A stretch of 64,000 nt of DNA, taken from contig NZ_CP063374.1 of the NCBI RefSeq assembly GCF_015160875.1, positions 434,001 through 498,000 on the forward strand, read 5' to 3'. Of the stretch, positions 43,040 through 54,068 are shown one piece after another; position 1 is the first letter of the stretch; every line of letters starts with the position of its first letter. Origin of the DNA: Streptomyces chromofuscus. Lineage in GTDB: Bacteria; Actinomycetota; Actinomycetes; Streptomycetales; Streptomycetaceae. A model generated the notes under the pieces. The model worked only from the letters and a program-made list of their open reading frames with translations. It searched no databases and had not been told where the DNA came from. Position numbers and translations under genes: made by a program.

Positions 43040-43869
43040 AACACCAGTGGACCGCGTTCACGGTGGCCCTCGGCTTCACGCTCACCGGTCATCTGCGCAA
43101 CCGCCTCGCGATGACCATGATCGCCTTCTTCATACCGACCTGGATCTATCTGGTCCGTGCCACCGCTCTGAACGAGGACATCGCCTTCAGCATCAGCGCC
43201 CTCGGCGTCGACGTGACTGCGTCGATGAACCGGAGCATCCAGGTGTGCAGCGCCCTGCACGCCGTCACGGTGATCGCCGGTTTCATGATGTTCATGGCGA
43301 CCTTCAGCGCCCGGGACATGGATCTGCGTCTGGTGCTGGCCGGCTACCCGCGGCTGCAGTTGCTGGCCGCCAAAATCGTCGCCCTCCTCGCGATCACGGC
43401 TCTGCTCACCGGCTACACACTCGGCCTGCTGTGGCTGTCCTGGCCGCAGACCCAGCCCGGGGCGGTCGCCGCCGCGCTGGCGGCAGCGGTCCTGGCCTAC
43501 GGCGGGCTGGGCATCATGGCCGGCTACCTGCTGCGCGGCGCACTGGAGGGGTTCTTCGTCGTGGTGATGGCCACGCTCATCGACGTCGGCATGCAAAGTC
43601 CGGTCTCGAACCCGGCCGGAGACCAGGCATGGCTGAGCGCCTTGCCGTTGTACGGGCCCGCGCAGGCGGCCCTGGCCGCCTCCTTCACCCACGCGGCGTC
43701 CCTCACCACCGCGGCCCTGGCCCTGCCCTGGTTCGTGGCCACCAGCCTGCTGGCCCTGCTCATCTTCTGCGTGCGCACCCGGCACTACGGCCGGCCCGCC
43801 ACTACCTCGGCACGGGGGAACCAGCGTCTGCGGGCCGGGGCCGACTCCCTGCCGCAGGACGTGGTGTGA
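43036..43869 (+). CDS. ABC-2-type transporter permease
   Basis: This 277-residue permease has six membrane helices (for example MTMIAFFIPTWIYLV, HAVTVIAGFMMFMATFSA, LQLLAAKIVALLAITALLTGYTLGLLWL, LEGFFVVVMATLIDVGM and LPWFVATSLLALLIFCV). It overlaps the ATPase gene by 4 bases. The substrate cannot be read. The AraC gene follows on the same strand, and the hydroxyquinol operon converges from the other side; a link to export of a catabolic product is conceivable but unsupported. Confidence 0.85.
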   Translation: MKHQWTAFTVALGFTLTGHLRNRLAMTMIAFFIPTWIYLVRATALNEDIAFSISALGVDVTASMNRSIQVCSALHAVTVIAGFMMFMATFSARDMDLRLVLAGYPRLQLLAAKIVALLAITALLTGYTLGLLWLSWPQTQPGAVAAALAAAVLAYGGLGIMAGYLLRGALEGFFVVVMATLIDVGMQSPVSNPAGDQAWLSALPLYGPAQAALAASFTHAASLTTAALALPWFVATSLLALLIFCVRTRHYGRPATTSARGNQRLRAGADSLPQDVV

Positions 43870-43926
43870 CCCGGACGCTATGATTGAGCATTCAACTAGC
43901 CTGACTGCGTCCGAGGAGGTCGCACC

Positions 43927-44796
43927 GTGGCAGAGCTCGGACTGGCCGACACGGTGGGAATTCTGCGCCGGCCCGACGTGCGGCCCAGGTACACCAGCGC
44001 GGGGCTCGGATGGGAGCACCTCTACCTGTCCGCCCAGACGGAGCAGTCCTACCGGGCGACGTTCGATGCCGCCCCCACCCATCTGCTCATCCTGCACCTC
44101 AGCGGACCGGTCACCGTGCGCCGGGGTGAGGGCACCGGGGCGCGGTCGAGGACCATCCCGGCCGGTGGCCTGTTCCTGCAGCCGGTGGGCCGGGAACTCA
44201 GCGTCGAGCTGGGCGGCCCTCTGGACACGGTGCACGCGTATCTCACGGATCAGGCGCTGCGCGAGGCCAACGAGGGGCGGCCCGTCGAGCTCTCCGAAGA
44301 ACTGGGCGCCACCGATCCGCTCGCCGAACAGCTCATGATCGCGCTGGACGTCGCGGTGCGCCGCTGGGAGCCGTCCGCCCGCACGTACGTGGACCACCTG
44401 ACCGGCATGCTCGCCGCGCAGCTCGCCCGGCGGCACGCGGCCCGCCCCGCCGGGCCGGCGCCCGTGCGCTCCGGACTCTCCGACCGCCAGCTCGCCGCCG
44501 TGCGGGCCCTCATCGTGGAGCGCCTGGCCGAGCCGCTGCCGATCGCGGACCTGGCGACTGCCGCCTCGCTCAGCGTCAGTCAGTTCACACGCCAGTTCCG
44601 TGCGAGCACGGGCCAGTCCCCGCACCAGTACCTGCTGGGCCTGCGCCTGGAACACGCGTGCCGGCTGCTGCGCACCGGGGACGCGCCGATCGGGCAGGTG
44701 GCCGTCGAGTGCGGGTTCTCCCACCAGGAGCACCTGACCAGGGTGATGCGTGCCCGCCTGGGCACCACCCCGGCCGTGCTGCGCCGCGAGGGGTGA
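43927..44796 (+). CDS. AraC-family transcriptional activator
   Basis: This 289-residue regulator has an N-terminal cupin-like ligand domain with HLLILHLSGPVTVRRG, and a C-terminal pair of helix-turn-helix motifs (ADLATAASLSVSQFTRQFRASTGQSPHQYLLGLRLEHACRLLRT ... VAVECGFSHQEHLTRVMRARLGTTP). The GTG at 43927 follows GAGGAGG. It is downstream of the ABC genes and converges on the hydroxyquinol operon, so it could activate either. AraC proteins of this layout often control aromatic catabolism. Confidence 0.9.
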   Translation: MAELGLADTVGILRRPDVRPRYTSAGLGWEHLYLSAQTEQSYRATFDAAPTHLLILHLSGPVTVRRGEGTGARSRTIPAGGLFLQPVGRELSVELGGPLDTVHAYLTDQALREANEGRPVELSEELGATDPLAEQLMIALDVAVRRWEPSARTYVDHLTGMLAAQLARRHAARPAGPAPVRSGLSDRQLAAVRALIVERLAEPLPIADLATAASLSVSQFTRQFRASTGQSPHQYLLGLRLEHACRLLRTGDAPIGQVAVECGFSHQEHLTRVMRARLGTTPAVLRREG

Positions 44797-44819
44797 GAGG
44801 GCGGCGCCCGCCCCTGGAC

Positions 44820-45035
44820 AGCGTTCCAGCGCCGGCGCCCTCCCCCGATCAGCGTTCCAGCGCCGGCGCCCTCCCCCGATCAGCGTTCCAGCGCCGGCGC
44901 CCTCCCCCGATCAGCGTTCCAGCGCCGGCGCCCTCCCCTCCGTCAGCGCTCCAGCGCCCCCGCGCCTCCGTCAGCGCTCCAGCGCCCCCGCCCTCCCCCG
45001 ATCAGCGTTCCAGCGCCACCCCGTCCCAGGTCAGC
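44820..45035. repeat. 31-bp tandem repeat copying the thiolase 3' end
   Basis: The motif AGCGTTCCAGCGCC or AGCGCTCCAGCGCC recurs from 44820, 44851, 44882, 44913, 44945, 44973, 45004 and 45033; spacings are 31, 31, 31, 32, 28, 31 and 29. The last copy is the thiolase C-terminus (codons for Leu-Glu-Arg-stop). The other copies thus repeat the gene's end, each with an in-frame stop in the sense of the thiolase strand. Most copies contain the palindrome GCGCCGGCGC. It fills the convergent space between the AraC and thiolase genes. Confidence 0.9.
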
Positions 45036-46221
45036 GTTCCAGCACCAGCGCCATCCCCTGTCCCACTCCGATGCAGAGCGCGGCCAGGCCCGTGCCCCCG
45101 CCCGCGGCGGCCAGCTGGTGGGCGACCGCGCCCGCGACGCGCGCGCCCGACGCGCCCAGTGGGTGTCCGATGGCGATGGCGCCACCGCGCGGGTTGACGA
45201 GGGACCGGTCGAGCTCGGGGAGCGCCGCCAGACAGGCCAGCACCTGGGCGGCGTAGGCCTCGTTGAGCTCGATCGTGTGCAGGTCGGCCGCGTCGACCCC
45301 GGCCTTGGCCAGGACCTTGCGGATGGCGTCGACCGGGCCCAGTCCGAAGTACTGCGGCTCGATGCCCGTGACCGCCGCCGCCCGCACCCGGGCCAGCGGT
45401 TCGCGGCCGATCGCCGCGAGCCCCTCCTCGTCGGCGAGCAGCAGCGCGGACGCCCCGTCGTTCAACGGTGAGGCGTTGCCGGCCGTGATGGTGCCGTCGG
45501 GCACGAACGCCGGCTTCAGCTTCGCCAGGGCCTCGAGGGAGGTGGTGTCGCGGATGTTCTCGTCCCGCGGCAGGTCCACACCGTCGACGGCGACGACCTC
45601 GCCGCCGTAGAGGCCGTCGCGCCAGGCCGCGGCGGCGTTGCGGTGGCTGGCCAGGGCGAAGGCGTCCTGCTCCTCGCGCGTCACGCCGTACTTGGCGCCC
45701 ACCAGCTCCGCGCTCTCCCCGAGGGGGATCGTCCACTCCTGCGGCATCTTCGGGTTGACCATCCGCCAGCCCAGGGTGGTCGAGTGGAGCTGCTGGTCCC
45801 TCGCCGGGAAGGCCCGGTCGGGTTTCGGCAGCACCCACGGGGCGCGGCTCATGGACTCCACGCCGCCGGCGATCGCGACGGAGGCGTCGCCGAGGGCGAT
45901 GGCGCGGGCCGCCTGGACGACGGCCTCCATGCCGGAGCCGCACAGCCGGTTGACCGTGGCCCCGGGCACGCCGACGGGCAGCCCGGCCAGCAGCACGGCC
46001 ATGCGCGCCACGTTCCGGTTGTCCTCCCCCGCTCCGTTGGCGTTGCCGAGCAGCACGTCGTCGATGCGGGCCGGGTCGAGGCCGGGACTGCGCTCCACGA
46101 GGGCGCGCAGCACTCCGGCGGCCAGGTCGTCCGGGCGTACGCCGGACAGCGCACCGGCGTAACGGCCGAAGGGGGTGCGTACGGCGTCGACGATGTACAC
46201 GTCACGCGGGCGTTCGATCAT
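45031..46221 (-). CDS. pcaF: 3-oxoadipyl-CoA thiolase
   Basis: This 396-residue thiolase cleaves 3-oxoadipyl-CoA with CoA to succinyl-CoA and acetyl-CoA, the last step of the pathway encoded here. Catalytic motifs are [11 protein letters not shown] (nucleophile Cys94), [19 protein letters not shown] (His) and [14 protein letters not shown] (general-base Cys). PcaF-type marks such as [23 protein letters not shown] fit. The ATG at 46221 overlaps the CoA-transferase B stop by 4 bases. The C-terminus runs into the tandem repeat. Confidence 0.92.
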   Translation of the reverse strand: MIERPRDVYIVDAVRTPFGRYAGALSGVRPDDLAAGVLRALVERSPGLDPARIDDVLLGNANGAGEDNRNVARMAVLLAGLPVGVPGATVNRLCGSGMEAVVQAARAIALGDASVAIAGGVESMSRAPWVLPKPDRAFPARDQQLHSTTLGWRMVNPKMPQEWTIPLGESAELVGAKYGVTREEQDAFALASHRNAAAAWRDGLYGGEVVAVDGVDLPRDENIRDTTSLEALAKLKPAFVPDGTITAGNASPLNDGASALLLADEEGLAAIGREPLARVRAAAVTGIEPQYFGLGPVDAIRKVLAKAGVDAADLHTIELNEAYAAQVLACLAALPELDRSLVNPRGGAIAIGHPLGASGARVAGAVAHQLAAAGGGTGLAALCIGVGQGMALVLER

Positions 46222-46859
46222 CGGGGGCTCCTCATGATGAGAGACACGGGCGTGAGGGCGGCCACCTGCTCCGCGGTCACGTCGGGCGCGGTCTCGACGA
46301 GTGCGAGTCCCTGCGGGGTGACGTCGAGCACGCACAGGTCGGTGATGACGCGGTCGACGCAGGCCCGCCCGGTCAGCGGGAGCGTGCACTCCTCGACGAT
46401 CTTGGAGCTGCCGTCCTTGGCGGTGTGCTCCATCAGCACGACGACCCGTCCCACGCCGTGCACGAGGTCCATGGCGCCGCCCATGCCTTTGATCATTTTT
46501 CCGGGGACGGCCCAGTTCGCCAGGTCGCCGCGTGCCGAGACCTGCAGCGCTCCGAGGACGGCGGTGTCGATGTGGCCGCCGCGGATCATGCTGAAGGACA
46601 GCGCGGAGTCGAAGAAGGACGCCCCCGGCCGTACCGTCACCGTCTCCTTGCCCGCGTTGATGAGGTCGGCGTCGACCTCGTCGGGCGCCGGGTACGGTCC
46701 GACGCCGAGAAGGCCGTTCTCGGAGTGCAGGACGACGTCCACGCCCTCCGGCAGGAAGTCCGCCACCAGCGTGGGCAGCCCGATACCGAGGTTGACGTAG
46801 TCGCCGTCGCGCAGTTCGCGCGCGGCACGTGCCGCCATCTCCTGTCTGCTCCAGCTCAT
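46218..46859 (-). CDS. pcaJ: 3-oxoadipate CoA-transferase subunit B
   Basis: This 213-residue beta subunit transfers CoA from succinyl-CoA to 3-oxoadipate with its partner. The catalytic glutamate is Glu47 in [10 protein letters not shown], the family motif. The glycine-rich [13 protein letters not shown] and [13 protein letters not shown] are typical. It overlaps both neighbours by 4 bases, so the three enzymes of the lower pathway are coupled. Scot-type acetoacetate transferases look alike; the neighbours decide for 3-oxoadipate. Confidence 0.92.
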   Translation of the reverse strand: MSWSRQEMAARAARELRDGDYVNLGIGLPTLVADFLPEGVDVVLHSENGLLGVGPYPAPDEVDADLINAGKETVTVRPGASFFDSALSFSMIRGGHIDTAVLGALQVSARGDLANWAVPGKMIKGMGGAMDLVHGVGRVVVLMEHTAKDGSSKIVEECTLPLTGRACVDRVITDLCVLDVTPQGLALVETAPDVTAEQVAALTPVSLIMRSPR

Positions 46860-47620
46860 CGCTCGCGTACCGTCCTCTTCTCGATGCCCTTGTCGGCCGC
46901 CTGCTCCGGGGTCAGTGCCACGACCCGCTGGACGAACACGCCCGGCAGGTGCACCTCGTCGGGGTCGAGTTCACCCGGCTCGACCAGCTCCTCCACCTCG
47001 GCCACGGTGATCCGGCCGGCCATGGCGGCGAGCGGATTGAAGTTGCGCGCCGCCCGGTGGAAGACGAGGTTGCCGTGCCGGTCGCCACGAGCGGCCCTGA
47101 CGAGGGCGTAGTCCGTCCTGACGGCGTGCTCCAGGACGTGCTCCACTCCGTCGAACACGCGTGTCTCCTTGGGCGGGGAGGCCACCGCGACCGAGCCGTC
47201 GGCGGCGTACCGCCACGGCAGGCCTCCCTCCGCGACGGGGGTGCCGACACCGGCCGGTGTGAAGAACGCGGGGATGCCGCTGCCGCCCGCCCGCAGCCGC
47301 TCCGCGAGGGTGCCCTGGGGGATCAGCTCGACCTCCAGTTCACCCGCGAGGTACTGGCGGGCGAACTCCTTGTTGTCACCGATGTAGGAGCCGGTGACCC
47401 GGCTGATGCGGCCCGCCGCCAGCAGCACGCCGAGTCCGCGCCCGTCGACGCCGCAGTTGTTCGACACGATGGTGAGGTCCGCCGCGCCGGACTGGTACAG
47501 CGCGCCGATGAGCACCTCGGGCACGCCGCTCAGTCCGAACCCGCCGACGGCGAAGGACCGTCCGTCGGTGACGTCCGCCAGGGCCTCCGCGGCCGTGGCC
47601 ACCTGCTTGTCCACGGTCAC
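46856..47620 (-). CDS. pcaI: 3-oxoadipate CoA-transferase subunit A
   Basis: This 254-residue alpha subunit shows the family start [35 protein letters not shown] and the CoA-binding glycine regions [21 protein letters not shown] and [20 protein letters not shown]. The GTG at 47620 overlaps the monooxygenase stop as GTGA; the longer open frame upstream is a shadow inside that gene. It is paired with the B subunit by a 4-base overlap. Confidence 0.92.
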   Translation of the reverse strand: MTVDKQVATAAEALADVTDGRSFAVGGFGLSGVPEVLIGALYQSGAADLTIVSNNCGVDGRGLGVLLAAGRISRVTGSYIGDNKEFARQYLAGELEVELIPQGTLAERLRAGGSGIPAFFTPAGVGTPVAEGGLPWRYAADGSVAVASPPKETRVFDGVEHVLEHAVRTDYALVRAARGDRHGNLVFHRAARNFNPLAAMAGRITVAEVEELVEPGELDPDEVHLPGVFVQRVVALTPEQAADKGIEKRTVRER

Positions 47621-49380
47621 CGCCCCAGAACCAGGCGCAGGGCGGCGAGCAACGCGTCCCGGGCCTCCGCCGCTGTCCCGGGAGCGGTGCGGCGGCGCCA
47701 GGCCACGTAGCCGTCCGGGCGCACCAGCAGCACCCCGTCCTCGGCCATCCCGCTCACCCTGCTCCATTCGCCGTAGGCGTCGCGGGAGTCGTCGTCACCG
47801 ATGCGCACGCAGGGCAGTGACACGCCGAGCTCGTCGCGGCAGGCGGCCGCCGCCGCGTCCCACACCTCGCCCGAGAGCCCGGTCAGCACGGTGAAGGCGC
47901 CCTTGCCGACGACGTCGAGCGTGGAGACCCGCTCGCCCGCGCTGTCCACGAGCCACGCGTGGGGCAGCTTGGCGCCCGGCCGCGTGGTCGGACGGGCCAC
48001 CAGCTCGGGATCGTTCTCCCAGTGCTCGGCGGGGCAGTCGTCGGCGAGGACCGCGCCGGAGACGTAACGCTGGTTCATCTCGACGCCGTGCGCGTTGAAC
48101 TCGTAGTTCTTGAGCTGGATCGCGTCCTCCAGCGCCCGGCGCCGCTTGGCGCCCTCGGCGGTGCCGGCCCGCAGTGCCTCGATGCCCTCGGCGATGGCCC
48201 GCTCGTCGCTGTCCGCGCCGACGCCGAGCGTCTCGAAGACCGGTCCGAACTGGTCCCGGCTGAGGTTCGCCCGCTCGACGATCTGCCGTCCCACGGGGGC
48301 GCGTTCGGCCGAGTAGCTGTCCAGCAGTGCCGGACCCGCCTCACCGCGGATCACCATGGCGAGCTTCCAGGCCAGGTTGTACGCGTCCTGCACCGAGGTG
48401 TTGGAGCCGAGCCCGTTGGACGGCGGGTGGCGGTGCACGGCGTCGCCCATGCAGAACACCCGCCCGGACGAGTAGGCCGAGGCGTAGGTGTGGTTGACGG
48501 TCCACAGGGAGGTGGACGTGATCTCCACGGGCAGGTCCGGGTCGCCGATGAGATCGCGTACGATCCGGCGCGCCTCCTCCTCGTCGACCGAGGGCGGCGG
48601 CTGCTCGATGTCGTAGCCCCATACCAGCAGCCACTCGTTCCATGGCCGGACCATGCGGACCAGGCCCATGCCGATGCCGCCGGTCGCGGCGCCCGGCCGC
48701 AGCACCCAGTACAGGACGCTGGGCCGGTGGGCGCAGTACTGGGCGAGGTCGGCCTTGAAGACGATGTTCATGCTGCCGGCCTTGCCCATGCGACCGTCCA
48801 TGGGGAGGCCGATCTGCTCGGCGACGGTGCTGCGTCCGCCGTCGGCGCCGATCACGTAGCGGGCCCGTACGGTGAACTCGTCGCCGCGGACCCGGTCGCG
48901 CAGCAGGGCCGTGACGCCGTCCTCGTCCTGGGTGAGGCTCAGGAACTCGGTGTCGAAGCGGACCTTGGCGCCGCGGGCCGCCGCGTTGGTGGTGAGGATC
49001 GGCTCCAGGTAGGTCTGCGGCAGGTCGATCATCTCGCAGGGGCTGGTCGACGCGTACTCGGTCAGGGAGCCGGGTCCCGTGCCCCAGCTGCGGATCCGGC
49101 CTATCTCGTCGCCCGTGAGCGAGGTGCACAGCACCGTGTCACCCATGAGGTGGGACGGGCTGCCGTGCGCCAGCGCCTCGGCCTCGACGCCGAGGTCGCG
49201 CAGCACCTCCATCGTGCGCTGATTGGTGATGTGCGCTCGGGGGGTGTTGGCGAGCCAGCCGTACTTGGTGACGAGGAGGGTTCGGATGCCGTAGGTGGCC
49301 AGCAGCAGGGCGGCCGAGCCCCCGGCGGGGCCGCTGCCGACGACGAGGACGTCGGTGTCGTATCTGTCCGTGCGGGTCAT
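47617..49380 (-). CDS. Phenol-type FAD-dependent monooxygenase
   Basis: This 587-residue class A flavoprotein hydroxylase has the FAD Rossmann motif VLVVGSGPAGGSAALLLATYG (about residues 11-31), the DG motif YVIGADGGRSTVAEQIG and the GD motif GRVFCMGDAVHRHPPSNGLGSNTSVQDAYNLAWKLA, and a C-terminal thioredoxin-like domain of the phenol-hydroxylase/TfdB group. Given its neighbours it probably hydroxylates resorcinol or a related phenol to hydroxyquinol with NAD(P)H and oxygen. The exact substrate is inferred. It lies 16 bases after the fused reductase-dioxygenase gene. Confidence 0.85.
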   Translation of the reverse strand: MTRTDRYDTDVLVVGSGPAGGSAALLLATYGIRTLLVTKYGWLANTPRAHITNQRTMEVLRDLGVEAEALAHGSPSHLMGDTVLCTSLTGDEIGRIRSWGTGPGSLTEYASTSPCEMIDLPQTYLEPILTTNAAARGAKVRFDTEFLSLTQDEDGVTALLRDRVRGDEFTVRARYVIGADGGRSTVAEQIGLPMDGRMGKAGSMNIVFKADLAQYCAHRPSVLYWVLRPGAATGGIGMGLVRMVRPWNEWLLVWGYDIEQPPPSVDEEEARRIVRDLIGDPDLPVEITSTSLWTVNHTYASAYSSGRVFCMGDAVHRHPPSNGLGSNTSVQDAYNLAWKLAMVIRGEAGPALLDSYSAERAPVGRQIVERANLSRDQFGPVFETLGVGADSDERAIAEGIEALRAGTAEGAKRRRALEDAIQLKNYEFNAHGVEMNQRYVSGAVLADDCPAEHWENDPELVARPTTRPGAKLPHAWLVDSAGERVSTLDVVGKGAFTVLTGLSGEVWDAAAAACRDELGVSLPCVRIGDDDSRDAYGEWSRVSGMAEDGVLLVRPDGYVAWRRRTAPGTAAEARDALLAALRLVLGR

Positions 49381-49396
49381 GAGGGCGTTCTCCTGG

Positions 49397-51325
<1,929 letters not shown>

Positions 51326-51382
51326 GGTCCATCGCCTCCGTGTGTGTGGGCCGCCTGGCGGTTGTGCCTGGCCACCGAGTGT

Positions 51383-51433
51383 GCGGGTTACGCGCGGGTT
51401 AACTCCTGCACGATCGGGGCGTGCCGTTGCACG
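51383..51433 (-). promoter_or_regulatory. Repeat sites upstream of the hydroxyquinol operon
   Basis: GCGGGTTA occurs twice 11 bases apart (51383, 51394), one helical turn. Three half-sites follow: GCACG (51408), CGTGC (51420) and GCACG (51429), spaced by 7 and 4 bases in alternating orientation. They lie 58-108 bases before the operon's first start and are candidate sites for its regulator. Confidence 0.5.
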
Positions 51434-51874
51434 AAAGGCGCATGAGCGCAGGAGTACGGGGAGGGGCTCATCCGGCGTTCGGCGCGCTGTGTCCGGTCGG
51501 CCGGCCGTCGGTCGCGGCGACGATCGCGGCGACGGCGGGGCGGCGGGGCGGCGGGGCGGCGGGGCGGCGGGGCGGCGGGGCGGCGGCGGATGGTCGGTCG
51601 CGGCGACGGCGGGGCGACGGCGGATGGTCAGCCAGCCGTCGGTCGCGGCGACGATCGCGGCGACGGCGGGGCGGCGGGGCGGCGGGGCGGCGGATGGTCA
51701 GCCGGCCGTCGGTCGCGGTGACGGTGGGGCGGAGGACGGCGCCGGCGACGCGGTCGGCGCCACGTTCGTATACGTGCCGACGCCGGGCAGCACAGGGCGG
51801 CGGCTGACGCTCGCCTCGATGCATCAGCCGGCCGCGATCGACCTCATGAGGCCCGCCGTCTCACCCGGACCTGG
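51434..51874. repeat. Low-complexity GC-rich repeat region
   Basis: A run of 8-base GGCGGGGC units covers about 51534-51587. A longer unit of about 70 bases (CGTCGGTCGCGGCGACGATC, a GGCGGGGC run, then GGATGGTCAGCC) occurs near 51507 and again near 51637, with shortened copies near 51600 and 51707. Open frames across it are only by-products of composition. From 51730 to 51874 the sequence is ordinary; no gene is evident. Confidence 0.7.
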
Positions 51875-52126
51875 TCACGCGTCCGTGCCGTCGGCGCCGC
51901 CCGGATCGTCGTCCGGCTCTCCGGTCAGCCGGGTCACGAGGCGGTAGGCGACGCCGACGTCGTGGTACTCCTCACCGGGGACGATCCTGTCGGGAAGGTG
52001 GGTCCGGTCACTGCGACTGGTCGACTCCCGCTCACCGGTGCCGGAAAAACGCACGGCGGTGCGGGGATCGTCCGTGAAGCGGAGCCGTTCGGCGCGGACC
52101 GTGGAACGGAACGAGATGTCCCACAC
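51875..52126 (-). CDS. Small hypothetical protein
   Basis: This 83-residue protein (start WDISFRSTVRAERLRFTDD, then DRIVPGEEYHDVGVAYRLVTRLTGEP, acidic tail) has consistent codon bias. The GTG at 52126 follows AGGAG with a 4-base gap. It lies 27 bases after the gene for the 11-residue-repeat protein, so they are probably one transcript. The charged, soluble sequence gives no family clue. Confidence 0.6.
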   Translation of the reverse strand: MWDISFRSTVRAERLRFTDDPRTAVRFSGTGERESTSRSDRTHLPDRIVPGEEYHDVGVAYRLVTRLTGEPDDDPGGADGTDA

Positions 52127-52153
52127 CGCGCTCCTGTCCCCCTCGCCTGAGGT

Positions 52154-53179
52154 TCAGGGCGGTTCCTCCCGCTCCTCGGCGGCGCGGCGGCGCTTGGGCC
52201 GCGGCGGCAGTCTCCCGTCCTCCGCACGCACTCGACGCTCGCGCGTGCCGCCCTCACTCCTCCGGTCGATCCGGTCCCGGTCTCCCTCCGCGGGCTCGCG
52301 CGCCGTACTCCCTTCGGCCGACTCGGTGCGGCGTGCGACGCCGCCCCGCTCCTCCGGGAGGTCCGGCGCCGCCTCGGGCGCGTCCGCACGAGCGCGTCCG
52401 CTCTCCCTCGCTGTTTCGCCTGCCGCTTCCGTCAGGTCCGCCGCCTTCTCGCCCACGCTTCGGGTGGTGTCGCCGACGTCCCGGCCCACCCTCGCGACGG
52501 CCTGGCCCGTCTCGTCGCCGAGGTCCTCCACGGCACGCCCGGCGCCACGACCCACGTCCTGAACGGCCCTTCCGGCTCCCTGGCCCACGTCCTTCGCCAC
52601 CGAACCGACACCACGGCCCACGTCCTGTACGGCGGTCCCGGCACCCTGGCCGACTTCCTCGACGGCTCTCGCGGCACCCGTGCCCAGCTCGCCAACGGCT
52701 TGACCGGCCCCGCCGCCGACGTCCCGCACGGCGGACCCGACCCCCCGCGCCAGCTCGTGCAGGATCTCCGGGTTGCGGTCGAGGGTGGTGAGCACCCGGT
52801 TGATGATCGTCGCGACATTGTCGAGACGTACCCTGAGCTGGGCCTGTGCCTCGACGCCCGAGATACCCAGGTGCACGCGCCCGAGCGTGACGTCGGCTCC
52901 CACGTTCAGCTTCAGCAGATCCAGCACCTCGGCCTGCAGCGAGACGTGCGCGCGTAGGTCCTCGACGTCCAGGTCGATCTCGTCGACCTTCAGCACGGGA
53001 ACGTCGAGGAAGACGTCGGGGTCCGCATCCGCCGCCGCCGCACGCGCGCCGGCCGTCTCACGGTCGGGGGCGACGGGGCTCCTGCGGGCGGTGGCCGCAT
53101 CCTCGTCTGCGTAGCGGTCACGTTCATACCAGTCACGCTCTTCGATGGAGCCCTCGTCGTTCTCGGCGTTGCCGTGCAT
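52154..53179 (-). CDS. Hypothetical protein with ten 11-residue amphipathic repeats
   Basis: This 341-residue protein has three parts: an acidic N-terminus; a conserved-looking domain (VFLDVPVLKVDEIDLDVEDLRAHVSLQAEVLDLLKLNVG ... LDNVATIINRVLTTLDRNPEILHELA); and ten consecutive 11-residue units such as AVQDVGRGAGR and AVEDLGDETGQ. It ends in a basic, disordered tail. Eleven-residue periodicity is known from apolipoproteins, synuclein and group-3 LEA proteins, where it makes a lipid-facing 11/3 helix. I chose the ATG at 53179 with GGAGG upstream. It could coat a membrane or lipid body, or act in desiccation or gas-vesicle-like structures; this is inference. Confidence 0.7.
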   Translation of the reverse strand: MHGNAENDEGSIEERDWYERDRYADEDAATARRSPVAPDRETAGARAAAADADPDVFLDVPVLKVDEIDLDVEDLRAHVSLQAEVLDLLKLNVGADVTLGRVHLGISGVEAQAQLRVRLDNVATIINRVLTTLDRNPEILHELARGVGSAVRDVGGGAGQAVGELGTGAARAVEEVGQGAGTAVQDVGRGVGSVAKDVGQGAGRAVQDVGRGAGRAVEDLGDETGQAVARVGRDVGDTTRSVGEKAADLTEAAGETARESGRARADAPEAAPDLPEERGGVARRTESAEGSTAREPAEGDRDRIDRRSEGGTRERRVRAEDGRLPPRPKRRRAAEEREEPP

Positions 53180-53270
53180 CGCCGCGCCTCCGCAGGTTGA
53201 CCGTGTGATGCGTCCATTTTGATCCAGTTTGCTCATCAATGCGCGGTCAGGACGACGAGTTCTGTGATCG

Positions 53271-53585
53271 TCACACAGGTGACTTGAGTCCGGCGGCCGA
53301 TGAACCGCGGGGCGTCGCGCGACGGCGGGCGCCGAGCGGGCTCAGTTCGAAGGCCAGCCGTCCCAGCGCGACGAGGGCGCCCTGCCCGAAGACCAGCATC
53401 AGCCACGCCCCGTCACGCCAGTACCAGCCCTCGGTCCAGGGCCGGGTGATCGCCAGCGTCACGACCACGTGCGTCAGGGCGATGACGACGCCCGCCCGTC
53501 GCCGCCCGGGGCAGACGAGCGGCAGCATGGCCCAGAGCGTGGAGGCGAGAACCAGCCAGGGGGCGGCGAAGGCCAGGCCGAACAT
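53271..53585 (-). CDS. Small membrane protein
   Basis: This 104-residue protein has three hydrophobic stretches (LAFAAPWLVLASTLWAMLPLV, AGVVIALTHVVVTLAI, GAWLMLVFGQGALVALGRLAF) with a Trp-rich loop between the second and third and a basic tail. GGAGG precedes the ATG at 53585. The family is unknown to me. It is upstream of and on the same strand as the repeat-protein gene. Confidence 0.7.
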   Translation of the reverse strand: MFGLAFAAPWLVLASTLWAMLPLVCPGRRRAGVVIALTHVVVTLAITRPWTEGWYWRDGAWLMLVFGQGALVALGRLAFELSPLGARRRATPRGSSAAGLKSPV

Positions 53586-53973
53586 GAGGGACCTCCATAT
53601 CGGTGGACAGTGCCAGTCACCGTCACACCGGCGGGCCCGCGGTGCCAGCCCGGCGGGATATCACCCGGATCACGATGCGGATTCGGACGGGCCCCTCGCG
53701 CTGAAGCGCGTGTCAAGGGCGACGGCACCTGGCCCCCCGCGCCCCAACCCCTGCCTCGTCTCCCGTGCCCCTCCCACATCACGGCACAGGCCGCCGCACA
53801 CGGCCCGGGGTGGGCGCACGGTCCGGCAGCCCTGTACGTCCACCAGCGCCGCGCCCTGCGCCGGCCGCCAAGGGGTCCGGCGCGGGCGCCGGGTGCGTGC
53901 TGGTGCGCGGTGTGCAGGGGCGATCGCCGCGCAGGAAACAGGCCGGTGCGCCGGGCTCGCTCGGGACGGCCGC
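53586..53973. other. Gene-free stretch
   Basis: About 390 bases separate the small membrane protein from the terminator of the next gene. Frames are open on both strands but have no coding bias, motifs or ribosome sites. The promoter of the small membrane protein should lie here. Confidence 0.45.
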
Positions 53974-53999
53974 ACGCCCGTACCGATTCGTACGGGCGT
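53974..53999 (-). terminator. Terminator after the anchored hypothetical gene
   Basis: ACGCCCGTAC and GTACGGGCGT are perfect 10-base arms around CGATTC, 70 bases after the stop of the minus-strand gene ending at 54069. Confidence 0.75.
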
Positions 54000-54068
54000 C
54001 ACGGTCCGTGGTGGAAGTCCACGCGCCACTCCCGCGGTCCTTCACCACGGGCGCGTTCGTTCGTGCCG

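Noticed and set aside
42700-44733. Very long minus-strand frame over the ABC and AraC genes
   Set aside because: It covers three supported plus-strand genes and has repetitive Gly/Gln/His/Arg composition.
44820-45035. CRISPR array
   Set aside because: The 31-base units are contiguous with no unique spacers and derive from the thiolase end.
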